Shown: positions 1 to 12,942, counted from the stretch's first letter. The stretch is 64,000 bases of DNA from Hesseltinella vesiculosa (GCA_002104935.1 MCGT01000008.1:558001-622000); one strand, 5' to 3'. Notes: generated by a model not told the origin, from the letters alone. Numbers and translations are program-made.

Positions 1-785
1 AATTCAAGCAGCCCTCTGGTGCTCGCCGAAGTGTCTCCAGTAATACTCTCCTAACATCCTTTATTGACTCGGTCAAAGGCAATGACTCGACTGCGGAGCA
101 ACCAGCCAGTCAAGTCAGCGGTCCATTTCCTCACCCGTCTTCCCTTTCAAACTTGTCACTTGTCTCGGGTTCCAACCCGTCCAAATATCCTAAACGCCGC
201 GAAAGTGAACCGTATTCATTGAAAAAAGGTGGTTTGTCCAGCTTCGCTCCGTCCTCGTCCACTCCTCTCTATTTATCCAAATCCAAAAGCGTATCCGGTT
301 CTTCCCCCCTTAAACAGATATCAGATGATCAAGATAATGCAGGTGATTCTAATCTCGCCAACTGTGTTTGGCCTCATACAAGTATGCGAAAAAAACAGGG
401 CTGGGATGAAAAACAGAAGTAGTTGACAGGCTGTCCTTTTTTTTTTTTTTTTTTTTTTTTAGGATCCCCAGATACGCATTTCCTTAGCGATTCCGTTTTC
501 TTGGATTCCACTTTTGACGACGATTTTGGCACTGGTCTGTTGCACCCAACCCTCCTGAATGACGAACTGGTTCACTCAAATTTCAGTATTCCAAAAGATG
601 AGGCCATCCCTTCTCTTCCAACGAGGAAAAACCGTAACGTTGATAAGGCCTGTAACCATTGCAAGCGTTCTCATCTCCGTTGTGATAACATGCGCCCATG
701 CCGCCGTTGCATTGCCACTGGTAAATCAGGTTGCAAGGACGTTGAGCACAAGCCGCGTGGGCGTCCTCGATTGCACAAGTTCTAA
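1..785 (+). CDS. Zn2Cys6 DNA-binding protein, C-terminal part (5' end outside window)
   Basis: Reading frame 3 is open from the window edge to a donor at 382 (gtatgc); an intron of 81 bases ends in a T tract and AG at 461-462, and the second exon runs from 463 to the stop at 783-785. The two exons join in frame. The visible N-terminal part is Ser/Pro-rich and looks disordered. The last 55 residues hold a binuclear zinc cluster with spacing C-x2-C-x6-C-x5-C-x2-C-x7-C (CNHC, LRC, RPCRRC, GC), followed by a basic tail with GRPRL, an AT-hook-like core. Most fungal Zn2Cys6 regulators have the cluster near the N-terminus; the far C-terminal position is seen in ERT1/AcuK-like and some Mucoromycota proteins. 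Role inferred: sequence-specific transcription regulator in the nucleus; target genes unknown. Confidence 0.85.
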
Positions 786-925
786 TAAATCATTTATCAT
801 GTACAGCGTAGTTTTTTTTTTTTTTTTTTCTTCCCCTAGTCATCTCGTCCACGCAAGAAGCAGAGGTGGGAGGAGGAGGAGGAGAAACGTGTTGACGAGT
901 CACATTATATTGATATTTGGCAAGT

Positions 926-3900
926 TTAGCTTGGACGAATCCTGTCCAACTGGAAGATGTTATGATATCCTTCGTGATCTGGATCATTCATGACACCTTG
1001 GATCATCCCGCCGCGCGTATTTGTACATCGGATATTGCTGCCTCGAATCAATTGATCGATTTGACCCTACAGCATGGATAAACAAATGAGTCTCAAACGC
1101 AAGCCTGGTCCTGTCAAAAAATAGTTACCGTGATGATATTGCGCACTTCCACAAAACCAGGTTCAAAGGCCAGGACATGTGGATAGGATAAGGCAAACGC
1201 GTCGGGCTCGCCTTCCCATTCTAAAAATGGACTCGTTTGGATTAACCGGCCACGTTGGTCAACAAAGAAGCCAAATTCTAGTAGGAAAAAAAAAAGCCGA
1301 TGGTAGAGGGAGGATGTTAGAATCTATGTCTTTTTTCTCGGTGGAATCCGTTTCAGTACCATCATAGCATACTAAGTATTCAGCAAATTGGACACGGAAG
1401 ATAGTGACAGGATGGATGTCCTGACGGGAGAAAACAAACTGGAGATTGGTATCGGTTGGATCCAAGAGTGCCTGCACGCCAAAGGATTTCATGTCGACCA
1501 CGCCAATTTCTCGGTAGCAGGAGATGCACATTTTGCTCTTGAGCAGGCGGATGGACGAAGCTTCGCTTGGAAGGTACAGGTCTTTGAAGGGTTTAAGACC
1601 CACGTCGTTACCGTGTCGCACCAGGCGGCGGATACTGAAGGAGGTCTTGGTTTTCTGGTCATTTGTAGTTGAGATGGGTTCGAGGACGCGGATGGTAGTC
1701 GCTGAGAGTGTATTAGGTTTAACAATGCACACCAAAGTCTTGTTCAGACACTGGCCGACATGGAAAAAGGAGGTGTTGGTGTTGACGGTATGACCACGCT
1801 TCATCGAGAGTGGCTTGTCGACGGTATCAAATACTTCGTCGAGAGGGAATGTCCACAACGTTTTATCAGCCAACACCAGCAATTGCGACGATGCGCCGGG
1901 CTTGTCTAGGATTTCAATCTGCAAGGATTTGTCCAAGGGGATGACACGCTTCATGTCATCGAGCAATGGTGATTCCTGGTCGGCCCACGGCGTCATGCCC
2001 ATGTACACGCCCAGGTCGGTGGCTGCAAGCATCACGTACACTTGGTCATCTGCATCTGCATCCTCCTGCAGCCACTCAGCATTGGATTCTTCTGATTCTT
2101 CGTCATCTTCAGCTTTAAACTTGGCCAGGTCGCGTTTTTCTACAAAATAAAAAAGCAAAATGGTGTCACTAAGTTGCCTTTTTTTTTTTTTTTTTTTTTT
2201 TCCCAAAGGGTTTACTTTTTGGTATGACCAAGGTATCGTGGACACGGTTGCTTGTGAGAAATTGGCGTTTTACTAGCGTATTCACAGAGAAGACACACTT
2301 GGATTGCATGAGCTGTTCCTGCTGTTGGGTGATACAGGTCACCCACGTTTTGCGCACAGTAGAATTAGGCACATGTAGTGTCAGGGGTGGTGAGCCTTTG
2401 CGACCGTGGTGGTAAAACGTGATTGTGCTTGGACCCCCGGATTTACTGCTAGCTAACATAGTCTCAGAGGTTGAAGCATGCGGGTTGTTGTAGTTGCTTG
2501 GATACATGACGCTCTGTCGGCTGTAGGAGAGTATTGTGCTAGTGCGTTTAGCTCGCAAGTTGGTCGTTGATGTCGAGATGGAGAGGAGTTCCAGAGGAAT
2601 GGGCTATTTTAAAGAGAGTGAACAAATGGAAAGGCACCCTTCTATTTTTTGTCTTACTTTGCGATAAGCCTTAAAGTACTCAACATGATCAAACACCTTG
2701 ATCTTGGCAAACACAAGATAATGATCAAACAAAAAGACTTGTAGGTCTGAGGCATCTGAACTACTATTGATCTTCCGCTTCATGCGGCCTTGCATGATCA
2801 GTTGCCTCTGCGGGCTGCGCAGCGCGAGGTCCTGAAGAAAAAAAAAAAAAAGAAGATGCATCATTTTTCGAGATCCAGCAAGAGAGAGAATGAAAGAACG
2901 ATGGAGGAGCAGGATGATCTCTTACCACATGTTCCGTCGATGTCTTGAACGAGAGCCGCTCCTCGATCTGCTGCAGGTTGAAGATATTTTCGCACTTGCC
3001 GGCTTCACTATTGACCTGGGTGAGGTAACTTGTAATGATGTCTATGGCCTGAGGTAACATGACATAATCGGGGTGATTCTCGGGCGTGCGTTTCCAGATT
3101 TCGCGCAGCAGCAGGTTGTAACGTCCAAGGCGTGTGGTGGGTTTTGTCAAATAACCATTGAGTTCCAGGCGACGCGAGTCTGGCAAGCGTTCGACGTTGT
3201 AGACAAACTGGGCAAACAGGGGATTGCGTTTCTTTTCCAGCTCGTATTTGTATTTGCCAATGATTTGGTGGGCGCCATAGGCAACAAATGGGTCAAAGCG
3301 AGGTACGTACATCAACAGGATATCACCTATGGAGTAGATGGTCTGCTCTTCCTTTTGCAGTGTCAGGAGAGCTTGAAGCATCGCACTGTTCACTTTTTCA
3401 ATGTCCGCCAGATTCCAAAACACTTCCTGCACAAAGTGCTCCCGGTGTTCGTCTGCCACAATGTTCTCCGTAATCAATGGTCTGACCCAAAACTAAAATG
3501 GATGTCATATAAAACTGTAAGCTTTGTTTTCTTATTGATTTCCCCCACTCACGTTGTGGACATAGCGTAAGGATTTGACAAAGTCGGCCTCTGTATAAAT
3601 GAGTTCGTAAATGCATTCTTGGCGTTTGATTTCATCCTTGGGGGTGGCCTCGACAACAGCCTTGGGTACAGAGTGGATCCAGAGACTTTTTTGCTCCTCC
3701 TAGAGAAAAAGGATATGAGACGACTGGCCAACTGTCAGGCCAATGTTTTGTCTCTCTTTTACCCTGTCTTGAAGTGATGACTGGCTATACGACCGCTTGA
3801 CATATTTTTCGTTCTGGGGACAAAGTGTGCTGTAGCAGCCTTGACCACGTCGACAAGTTGGTGAATAGCAATGGGTCAGTAGAGTGAATACGCCAGAAGG

Positions 3901-4280
3901 CAAGTTCTTGGTATCAGCAGAAGCTAGATAAAAAAAAAAAAAACGAGGGAGAGAGAGGGACAGTGATGAGAGGGATGGGGGTGGTGTCTTTTATGATTTG
4001 GTGATGAGCATATCATCGGTTCTTACCGTCAACACTGTCACCTGTAGAGTGAGGTATATCCAAGAAACTAGAGTTATCGTTGAGCTGGATGTCTTCATTA
4101 AATTGATATATCTTGTCTTGAGAGTCTCGAAGGTTGTGTTCGTAAGTTACGTCATGGTACAAGTGCTGGGATCCCAAGGTTCGGCCCATCACCAAACTGA
4201 GGTTGCGATCACGAGTACGTAGTAATTGTGAAAGACAGTCCTAACCAAAAATAAAGAGGGTAAATAAGATGATGCAACCC

Positions 4281-4311
<31 letters not shown>

Positions 4312-5705
4312 CCACAGCTTCTTTGCCACTGAAGGAATGGGGATACTCAATGTCATTTTTCACAAGGGTGCGTAGGGGTAAGCGGCGGTAGAATTCAAAG
4401 GCGACCTTGGACAGAAGCGCAGGATAGCAACGCGGGGATGAATGGAAGGATGAGGCATGAGAGAGCTGGCGGGTCAAGGAATTGATGGGTGGAGCTGATG
4501 TTGGGCCCAAAAGGTCATAGGAGGACGCTGAATAGCTCTCCAAATGCTGTTGCTGCTGCATTTGTACCAGGGCAGTGTCCACAGATAGATTGATGTTACT
4601 GTGCCGCCGTTTGGGGGTGTACAGACTCTTTTTCTTTGGGTGAGCTGTCAAGGACAAGGTTGATTGAGTAATATCTAAAAATGAAAATGGAATGAGATCA
4701 TCTCCATGTTCTGTCCATTCTCTTTGGTTTACCACCAAGGCTTGACTTGCGCCAATACTTTTTTCCTTTCTGCATCATGGTTGTCTCAGACAGGGAAGGC
4801 GAAGGTGGGGGCCAATTGTTGTCGAGTGGTTCTGGTTCTAAAATCATGGGCGTGATTGGGGAAAAGACAGTGCTGGTGTCGTCGTCGTCGTCGTCGTCGG
4901 CTGTTTTGGAAGACAGGGTATCAATTTCGCTGGAAGCTGAAGTAGGTGGTGCATCCTTGGTGTTCTTCCCTGTTAGGTTAAGGATGGGCTGGGTACAGTT
5001 CAAGGTCGACAATGGGCGATCAGCAAAGATAAAATCCTCGTCTTCCTTGGGGGTGGCTGGCGGATCGATGGTGTTTGCTGTGACGTCAACGTGAATGACT
5101 CGAGGGGAAATGGTGGGGGAACTGGCGGATTGTAGCAAAGGGGCACTTGGTTGAGTGGGCGGTGGAGACAGAGGGGTAGCTTTGTTGGCATAGTGTTTCA
5201 TACTAGACGACCGGGTTGGCCGTTTTTCCCGGCGGGAGGGAGGCGACTTTGTCAGGTGGGTCAGGGTAGCACTCCGCATGGCCGCGCTGTCTTGTAAAGA
5301 TCCATCAGCAAGAGGTGGCAGGAGTGGTAAGGAGGTCAGCATGATCGAAGAGCCAATGCGACGTTTGGGAGGTGGGGAGGACGGTTGAGACTGATGTTGC
5401 TGAGGCACAAATGCACGTAGACTCTGGTTGCGAATAGGTAGCTTTTGTTGAATGTAGCTCTTGCGGACAGAATCAGGGATGGCCCTCAGCTGATGAAGTC
5501 GACTGTGGGGTAATGTTGTGGCCAGGGAAGGTGAAGGTGAAGGTGGTGGAAGAGAGGATGTGTTTTGTATTGATGGAGAAGGCAATGGCATGGGTACAGG
5601 CAGTGTAGGAGGTGTGGCAGCGGTTGTAGCGACCCCAACCTCATCCACAGTACTGGGGTCTGGAGGGTGTGGCGTATTTTGAGCATCGGGTGCCGATGGA
5701 GACAT
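926..5705 (-). CDS. ROM2: Rho guanine nucleotide exchange factor, Rom1/Rom2-like (DEP-DH-PH-CNH)
   Basis: Eleven exons, all phase-consistent, give about 1351 residues: 5705..4733, 4674..4313, 4240..4027, 3923..3763, 3699..3553, 3492..2926, 2831..2658, 2603..2216, 2139..1360, 1277..1129, 1066..926. Order of domains: a long Ser/Pro-rich disordered N-terminus with an Asp homopolymer (gtc repeats near 4878-4898); a DEP-like segment (AFEFYRRLPLRTL through the third exon); a RhoGEF DH domain (QECIYELIYTEADFVKSLRY onward); a PH domain (LFDHYLVFAKIK); and a CNH/citron domain (VYVMLAATDLGVYMG to the C-terminus). Family knowledge: Rom2-type proteins load GTP on Rho1 at the plasma membrane and drive the cell-wall integrity pathway and glucan synthesis. 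Several introns carry long A/T homopolymers. Assignment to ROM1 versus ROM2 cannot be made here. Confidence 0.93.
4878..4898. repeat. GTC trinucleotide run encoding poly-Asp
   Basis: Seven consecutive gtc triplets on the plus strand read as a run of Asp codons in exon 1 of the Rom2-like gene on the minus strand. A coding microsatellite, probably length-polymorphic. Confidence 0.85.
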
Positions 5706-5822
5706 TGCTATCGTTTATTGTTATGTTTCTGTACAAAGTATTAAGATGCAGAAGATAGCAAACATAAAAAAATAATAAAAAATAAAAAAAATAGAAAAAA
5801 GGGGCAATTCTTTTTTTTGCGG

Positions 5823-6158
5823 TTAGCGTGGATTTTTCATTTTCCGATCTACCTTTGGGCAAATGTCAATTGCCCAACACCGTCTTTTGAGGCAGGAGAG
5901 GACATGTTCAACAGGCGACCCAGATGTTGGCAGCATCCTTGTTGGAAAAGACTTTGGAAAGCCATTATGTCGTGATCGTAGATTGTGTGATGACGGCGAG
6001 ACTGCCGCAAAGACGACCACTGGCGGGAGCATAAGTGCGCTGGCATTGTCTACCAGTCCGGCATTATGTTTTACCTTGTCTATGAAGAACTGAGCTTGGT
6101 CAGCAAAGGGTACTGATTTGGAGGTCACAGTCTTTACAAGGGTCTTCACTCCTTTCAT
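5823..6158 (-). CDS. Doubtful small ORF (111 aa) between the RhoGEF and ATP-citrate lyase genes
   Basis: An uninterrupted ORF begins at an ATG at 6158 (MKGVKTLVKTVTSKSVPF) and ends at 5823. It lies in the 650-base gap between two well-supported minus-strand genes. The first half (residues 1-60) has an amphipathic basic start and a hydrophobic stretch (ALMLPPVVVFAAV); the second half is Arg/Ser/Pro-rich without recognisable domains. I do not recognise the protein. It could be a small genuine gene, possibly with an unrecognised intron, or a chance ORF. Confidence 0.3.
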   Translation of the reverse strand: MKGVKTLVKTVTSKSVPFADQAQFFIDKVKHNAGLVDNASALMLPPVVVFAAVSPSSHNLRSRHNGFPKSFPTRMLPTSGSPVEHVLSCLKRRCWAIDICPKVDRKMKNPR

Positions 6159-6363
6159 GTTCACTCATCAACTCATCAGCCTTCCATTTTTTTTAAGAAG
6201 GCTCTTCTCGCAATTTCAATTGCTACAAATCCGTCTGCCGAATTCAAAACAAAGAGAATACTTTATTGTAATAAGAGAGTAGTATTAAACAATGAAAAGC
6301 GGGTGTATTAACATGAAGTTGGGAGGGAAAGGGAAGAGCGGTAATTTTTTTTCTGCACTAGGC

Positions 6364-9300
6364 TTATTTGGTTTGGACGTTGACCCGGGCGTTGATGCGA
6401 CGAGGGTCAAGGGATTCGGGTTCCAGGGAGGGCAGCAAGTAAGAGATATCATCCCAAGGATGGCGGTATAAACCTTGCTTGAGGCGCTTTTGATCCAAAT
6501 GATGGCCAATGAAACCAAGGGTGCGACCGAGGACAAACAGACCGTTCAAGGTGCCGATGCGCATGTATTCTTCGGCTTCCTCAGGAGTGAAGGCGTTGGA
6601 TTCACGCAACAAGTCAACAAAGGACACAGCAATACAGCCGTCAACGTTGAGGATCAAGTTATCCTTTTTGCTGGTGGTGATTTCTTCGACCTTGAGAGCA
6701 TAGTCCAAGATGGGGGTGTTGGGGAAGTTTTTCTTGACGTAGCTCTTGACCAATTCCACGCGCATATCAGGGTTGGTGCGCGACTTGATCTTGTGACCGA
6801 TACCGGGAATCAGTTTGTTGGCCTTGCGCATGGATGTGACAAATTCACGAGGGGTCATGCCACTGTCATAGGCCTTGGTGAAGTTAGAAGCAGCGCCGTC
6901 CAGAGCCCCACCAAATCGTTCGCCAATGGTCAACAAACCAGACACGATCGAGGAAATCAAGTCCTTACCAGCGCGAGTGGTGATGATGGTGTTCATGGCC
7001 TAGTTGAAAAAAAAAAAATAAAAAATCAGACGGGTGACACATTTCGCAGTATTTTTTTTTTTTTTTTTTTTAAATAAAAAACTTACACCAGACACCGCAG
7101 GGCCGTGATCGGCGGTCAACATCAAGACCATTTCAATAAACTTATGTGCGTAGTCGGGCAAGCGACGCTTGAACCAAAGGAGGGACAAGACACCACCAAT
7201 ACCAATGTCATCCTTGAAGACGTCGGTGATACGCATGCCAGCATAAAGCAATTCTTGACCACGGTCATCGACAATGGTAGACACAAAGCTGGCAGGCTTG
7301 CGGACAAGACCCAATTCTTGAGCCCATGAGTAGTCGATGGGGACCTTGGGCACTTCAGGTTCTGCACGAGGAGTGATGGTGCCGGTTTGCACGAGCTTTT
7401 GGTAGGCGTCGGCCAGAGCTTGGGGCAACAGTTCAAAGGTTTCAGGGACGATAATGCCGGCAGCACGCATGGCCTTGTTCTTGGCGTCAGCAGTTTCGAG
7501 ATCCGAGTTGGCCAAGGCACCGGCGTGACCGAATTGGACGTCGGTGGTGAACATTTTGGCACAGGTGCCGATACACCAAGCGATCACAGGTTTTTTGATG
7601 GTGCCGTTACGTACAGCTTCGATGACCTTGTATTCTTCCACGCCACCGACTTCACCGAGCAACACAAGCATTTTACAGTTAGGGTCTTGTTCATAGCGCA
7701 ACAGGTGATCGATAAAAGTGGAACCGGGGTAACGATCGCCACCGATGGCTACACCTTCGTAGACACCATCGGTGGTGCGGGAGACGATGTTGTTCAGTTC
7801 GTTGGACATACCACCAGACTTGGACACATAGGCAACCGAACCAGGACGGTAAAGCTTGGAAGCGACGATGTTGTCCATCATACCACCGGTGTTGCCAATC
7901 TTGAAACATCCGGGTTTGATGCCACCGACAGTAGCAGGGCCGATGATCAGGACGTTGCGGCGTTCGGCTTCGTGCAGCAGTTGGCGAGCACGACGTTCAG
8001 GCACACCTTCAGCAATGATGGCAATCGTTTTGAGTTGTTCAGAGTAGCCAAAGATTTCACGAGTGGATTCAAAGACCGAACGGCAAGAGGCAAAGTTGAC
8101 AACGACATCGACTTCAGGGAAGCGTTCGACAGCTTCCTTCAAGGAGGTGAAGACGGGAATCAGGGTTTCCTTGGTTCCCCAATAGAATTTTTGCACATGG
8201 GAGCCACCAAAGGGATAGACCATGGCAGCAACAGAGGGGGCATCGCGCTTGCACATAAAGTCAAAGTCGAGCATACCTTGGACAGCACGGGGCTGCATGC
8301 CGTAGACAAAGGCACGGGTCTTACTGGTGAAAGGGCGGAACCATTCGCGTTGTTGGTCCTGGCTGCTTTCAAAGTATTCCATGCGTTGGCTAGGGTCGGA
8401 GGGAGTGGCATCATCGGAAGGGTTGAGCTTGGGGCTGTTGGTGGATGAAGTAGGGGTGGAAGCTGCAGGGGTGCCTAGTAATTGATCCTGTAGCATGTTG
8501 CCAGAAGACTGTGCGACGGTAGCATTGACGTCGGAGGATTTGCCGACCAAAGCCAAAGGGACAATGTCGGTGATGTGAGAATCGGGGCCAAACACTTGAA
8601 TTTCTACACCCAACGATTCACCCAATTGACGCATAGCACGGAGACCTTCTTGGTAGTTGGGACCACCACGACGAATGAAGATGCGGACCTAGACGAGTAA
8701 CAAAAAAATAATAGAGTGAGCGACCCCAACTTTCCTCACATTTCCTTGTGTGACATTTTTTTATCATCGCCTATTATTTACCTTGTGGGAGATCAAAGGT
8801 TGCTTGAATTCGGTCAAGGCGCGGATGATACCCTTGAAGGTTGTGGCGACGTTCGTAAAGTTGGCAATACCACCGCCAATGAAGAGGATCTTGCCGTCAG
8901 GGTGAGGGGAACCACGGGTCATTAAATCAAGGATGGTCTTGGCATATTCATAGGTTTGGGTTTCGGTAGGGGCGCCAGAGTATTCACCATAGTTGGCGAG
9001 CTCATTGGCGTAGCCGTAGGCGGCAATGGCATCCGAGTAGGCAACGGAGGCACCACCACCAGCGACCATGGTCCAGACACGGCCGTCTTTGTTGAGAATG
9101 GTCAGCTTGAGCGAAGCACCGGTCTTCCCGTCCAATTCTTGAATGTAAGCTTCTTCCTTGGTCAATTCACGGCCAAAGGGGGCAGGGAACACCATAGGAG
9201 GACCTTGGTCAACGTGTTGTTCTTGGGTGGAGACACCCGTGTTCTGGGGTGCACGAGCGATGGCCCACTTGGGACCAGCTTCGAATTCAGCCGTTTGATC

Positions 9301-10262
9301 GAGCTTAGCAGCCAAGTCGAGGTACATCACTTGGGGAGTCTGGCCTTCGACAGGGTCGGTGACAACCAAGGGATTGATTTCCAAATAAGTGAAGTGTAAG
9401 TCGACATAGACGGCATAGAGACGGGAGATGAAATCGACGAGAACATCATGCTTAAATTCGGGCACGTCCTTTAGCAAAGTTTGTTTGATGGTGGCAGTAG
9501 AAGGGAAGGGTTCATCGACCTTGATGAGCATCTTGAGTGCCTTGGCATCCACATCACCAATATCAATACCACCTTCATGAGTGAATAAGATATAGTCACC
9601 TTCACGAGCAGAGTTGATACAGATGTAGTATTCGGTGTTGGCGGGATGGGGAGTAAAAGGTTCCACCAAGAAAGTTTTCAGGTTGCCAGATGTCTTTTCG
9701 ATCTACAATTTAAGGTTTTTTTTTTAGTTATCATCTGTCAACCGTCGCCTTTTTTAGTCATCGCCTCTCTTTGTCCAATCAACGCCAAATGATTTCATAA
9801 AAAAAAAAAAACACACAAGGGTCTCTGGTAAAATCTACTCATCCACGTCCCAACATGCCAAAATGGTCTCTACGACTGCACCCATAAATAAACACCGCTT
9901 ACTTGGATTTCCTTGCCAGCACGCTCTTCAATCCATTGACGAGCTTCAGCCCAGGACTTGTTGAGAGTAAGCAAACCGTGTTTGCCACGACGCTTGATGA
10001 GTTGATCGGGTTTGGCCACCAGCTTGTCAGTCAACAACCAGGGATGAGATTGTTCGAGCTTGTCCAATTGTTGCTTCAAAGCATTTTCAAAAACACCAGC
10101 AGCTTGATCCTTGAGCGAGGTGTCCACATTGACTTGAGCCAACTTTGTAGCAGCAGGTGTAAATAAGGAAGGCGTTTGTTCATCGGACAACAAGGGAGCG
10201 CGCAACAAGTGATAAGCTAATAAAAGCTTACCATCGTATTCTCTGATGGCTTTGGCAGACAT
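6364..10262 (-). CDS. ACL1: ATP-citrate lyase, single-polypeptide form
   Basis: Four exons (10262..9903, 9702..8782, 8688..7087, 6999..6364) join in phase 0 and give about 1172 residues, close to animal ACLY (about 1100). The enzyme converts citrate, ATP and CoA to acetyl-CoA and oxaloacetate in the cytosol, supplying lipid synthesis. Exons 1-2 carry the ATP-grasp/citryl-CoA synthetase N-terminal part ([23 protein letters not shown]); exon 3 the CoA-binding and ligase part with the phospho-histidine loop [19 protein letters not shown]; exon 3-4 the citrate-synthase-like lyase part ([11 protein letters not shown] joined to [14 protein letters not shown]). A Ser/Thr-rich linker ([12 protein letters not shown]) corresponds to the regulatory linker of ACLY. 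In Ascomycota this enzyme is two genes; a fused gene occurs in Mucoromycota and Basidiomycota, which helps place the organism. Confidence 0.97.
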
Positions 10263-11477
10263 GTTACTAAGATTAAAAAAAAAAAGTGAAAGAGAAACAA
10301 AATAAAGAGAAAATAGGGAGACCGAAAATTTATTGTCTTTTTTTTGGCGCACGCTTTTTTGGTTTTTTTTTTTTGTTGGGGAGTGATTGGACCAAGGAGC
10401 AGTACACAGCTAACTTTTATTGCGTAAAAAAGGCGCCAGAGTTCCTGTTATTAAACCTGTATCTTTTGGGCCTATCATTTCCTTGATGACTCGTAGCGTC
10501 TCAGTTTAGGGTTTGGAGGCCAGTTTCGTTCTTTATTTACGGATGTATTCCGTTTTTGGAACTGGTCCGAGGTTTGCCTTCTTGCACTTGAAAGTGACCC
10601 ACTCCCCAAAACAAGGGGGACTTCGCAGCGCATACGCTTTACCCCAACCATCTCGTAAGTGAAATGAGAACTTATACAGTTATAACTCCTTTTCTCAAGT
10701 CCACCTTTCTCTCAAGATTTTCCAATACGTCCTTGTGCCTTGCTTCTTCCTACGAACATGGTGAATTTTAAGTTTCTATCACGAGGGAAACGCCATTTTC
10801 GGAAACTGCATGTGTCACTTACTGTCCACATCAACCGTACAATCATCGTCCTCATTGCTCTGAGTGTGATAGTGCCATTCTAGGAAATCTTTAAAAGAAC
10901 ACTTGGGTGCGTTGGGGAGGGCTCTTCAACTTAAAAAAAATGGAATGACTGGGGTGTCACATTGTTCAGTTCTTTTTGGCTCTGGCTGGCAGCAGTTTTT
11001 TTTTTTTTTTTTTTCCTTCTTCTGCTCTTTGAAAAAGCTCCAACCTAAATCGACAGGCAGTGAGCTATGAGCATTGCTTTCATTACTGTATGTGCTGCTC
11101 AGAATAGTCATGTCTCTTCGTGATGACTTTTTCATCCCATACCTTCATACCATCGCAAGATGCTTTGAAAATTGGAGACACATCCATCGACAGCACAAAA
11201 AAAAAAACGACAAGGAATCGACTGATCTCACTTCGGGGGAAGGTCCCATTTATTAATCACTACAGTCTTCTTAGCCACAGCTCGCACTTTGTACTGGTGC
11301 TATGTGAATAACATCAACCTTGATTTTGAGACATTTCTTGCAAAAAAAGGGTGGAGAAAAAAAAGCAGGGCGAAAAACCCGGAGTTGGAAAAGGCAATTT
11401 TTTCGTTGTCTTGGCTGTCAAGACGAAACAGGTAAACAGTCGTCTAGTTTTTCAGCGTCATCGTCATTTAGAGAGAT
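10263..11477. other. Intergenic region 5' of ATP-citrate lyase
   Basis: No convincing gene. The first 100 bases are A-rich 5' leader and promoter DNA of ATP-citrate lyase. Several T/A homopolymers occur (about 10360, 10997-11013, 11200). Short ORFs on both strands are low-complexity and unsupported. The region ends at the left arm of an inverted-repeat element. Confidence 0.5.
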
Positions 11478-12409
11478 GTAAATTTTAATCAAGGTCATTT
11501 CTCACCATTCTGTACTGGCATGCAAACTTTGGAATGAGTTTATTTAGACCAATTTTGCACTGAGATATTTTATCAGATTGCCTGAGGGGACCCCCTGGCG
11601 AAAATGACCGAATTTTCATTTTTTTTAGCTGAGCAGTCGGAGGTGACAAAACGAAAGTGATCAAAAGTTGGCTGGGCAACCTTCACCAATCGGCGTGGAT
11701 TTTCAGCATCGCTGCCATTCGTGAATGTTCATCTATGCTCAAAATTTCACGTCGATCCAATCACTCAAAAGTGCTGTGCATTGCTTGCTTGCTTTTTTTT
11801 TCAAAACGAGTAGAAGGCTGGATTACCATATTCAGTCTCCGCGCAGTCACCTCGATTCTTGGCCATGCACGCAGGACAATGAGCAATCAACCATAGTCAA
11901 GTGCGCCGTGTTCAAGGTTCTGAAAGTGTTTCTTCGTCAAATCAGGACAATGGGTTTTTAGATTGCTTTGGAGAAGGTTGGTTGAGCCTACGAATTATAT
12001 TGGAGTTACCCTGCGTGGGACCAGCCAGGAATCGAAGACACTGTTCGGAGACTGAATATGACGATGGCAATCCAGTTGTTCAATTTTGAAAAAAATAAAA
12101 GCAAGCATTGCATAGCACTTTGAGTGATTGGATCGATCTGAAATTTTTAGTGAAGGCTCAAATGCATGAATGATAATAGTTCTGAAATTGCCACGCTGAT
12201 TGGTGAAGGTTGCCCAGCCAACGTTTTATCACTTTCGTTTTGTCACCTCTGATCTCCCAGCTTAAAAAAATGAAAAACCAGCCATTTTCGCCAGGGGACC
12301 CCTCAGGCAATCTGATAAAAAATCCCAATGCAAAATTGGTCTAAATAAACGCATCCCAAATTTTGCATAGCAGTACAAAATGGTGAACAATGACCTTTAT
12401 TAAGATTGC
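11478..12409. repeat. Foldback (inverted-repeat) element, copy A
   Basis: A left arm of about 325 bases (11478-11803) is repeated in inverted orientation at about 12090-12409 with roughly 85-90% identity by eye. Landmarks: AGTTGGCTGGGCAACCTTCA at 11666-11685 pairs with tgaaggttgcccagccaacg near 12206-12225; gcaaaattggtctaaataaa near 12331-12350 is the inverse of the stretch at 11533-11560. The 290-base centre contains a CATATTCAGTCTCCGCGCAG motif also found in other copies. No ORF in the element resembles a transposase. The same arm sequence recurs at 27118-27838, 45187-46175 and 59398-59800. It is best read as a non-autonomous palindromic transposon (MITE or foldback type). Exact ends and target-site duplications were not resolved. 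Confidence 0.85.
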
Positions 12410-12439
12410 AGCTACCCCAGACACCGGAAGAAAGAACGG

Positions 12440-12530
12440 GAAGGCTAACTGCGAATGACTCTATCCTGCGTGCACAGGCAGTCGAAGCGTCCGTGCGGAG
12501 GCTGAATATAACCAGCCTTTTTCTGCCAAT
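12440..12530. repeat. Partial second copy of the foldback-element centre
   Basis: Just outside copy A, the stretch containing gaagcgtccgtgcggaggct followed by gaatat matches the central part of copies A (near 12030-12058) and C (near 45795-45815). It indicates a nested or truncated additional copy. Confidence 0.5.
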
Positions 12531-12942
12531 CAGATTTTGGAGCTTCAGTGGAAATTAAGTTTATTGTTGGGAAAAATTAGTTGGAAGAATAGAAAAAAAA
12601 AACATAATACGCCTAGATGGAGATCGAGCGATAAGTGTCAATAAAAAAAAGGGTCATAAAAAAGTTCTCTATACTAAAATAAATGGTAGGAATGTGGTAT
12701 GCATTTGGATGCGTTAATGGCTGAGGTGAATAGGGAAATAAAAAAAAAGCGTGATCAAAAAAATAAATAATGAATGACATGAACATAAGTGAATAAGAAG
12801 GGGAGCTAATTAACTTTTTTTTTCTTGCTAGCAAGCAATTTGAGCATTAGTGGGTGGGAATAAAAAAAATTGGTATATGGGGACAGCCATAGGGATGAAA
12901 AAAGGCGAATGAGAGTAAGAGAAAGAGCCAGCAGAGAATAGA

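Noticed and set aside
7387..8448. 353-codon plus-strand ORF
   Set aside because: Antisense shadow of ATP-citrate lyase exon 3.
11478..12409. CRISPR-like or satellite array
   Set aside because: The repeat is a single inverted pair, not a tandem array with spacers, and the genome is eukaryotic.
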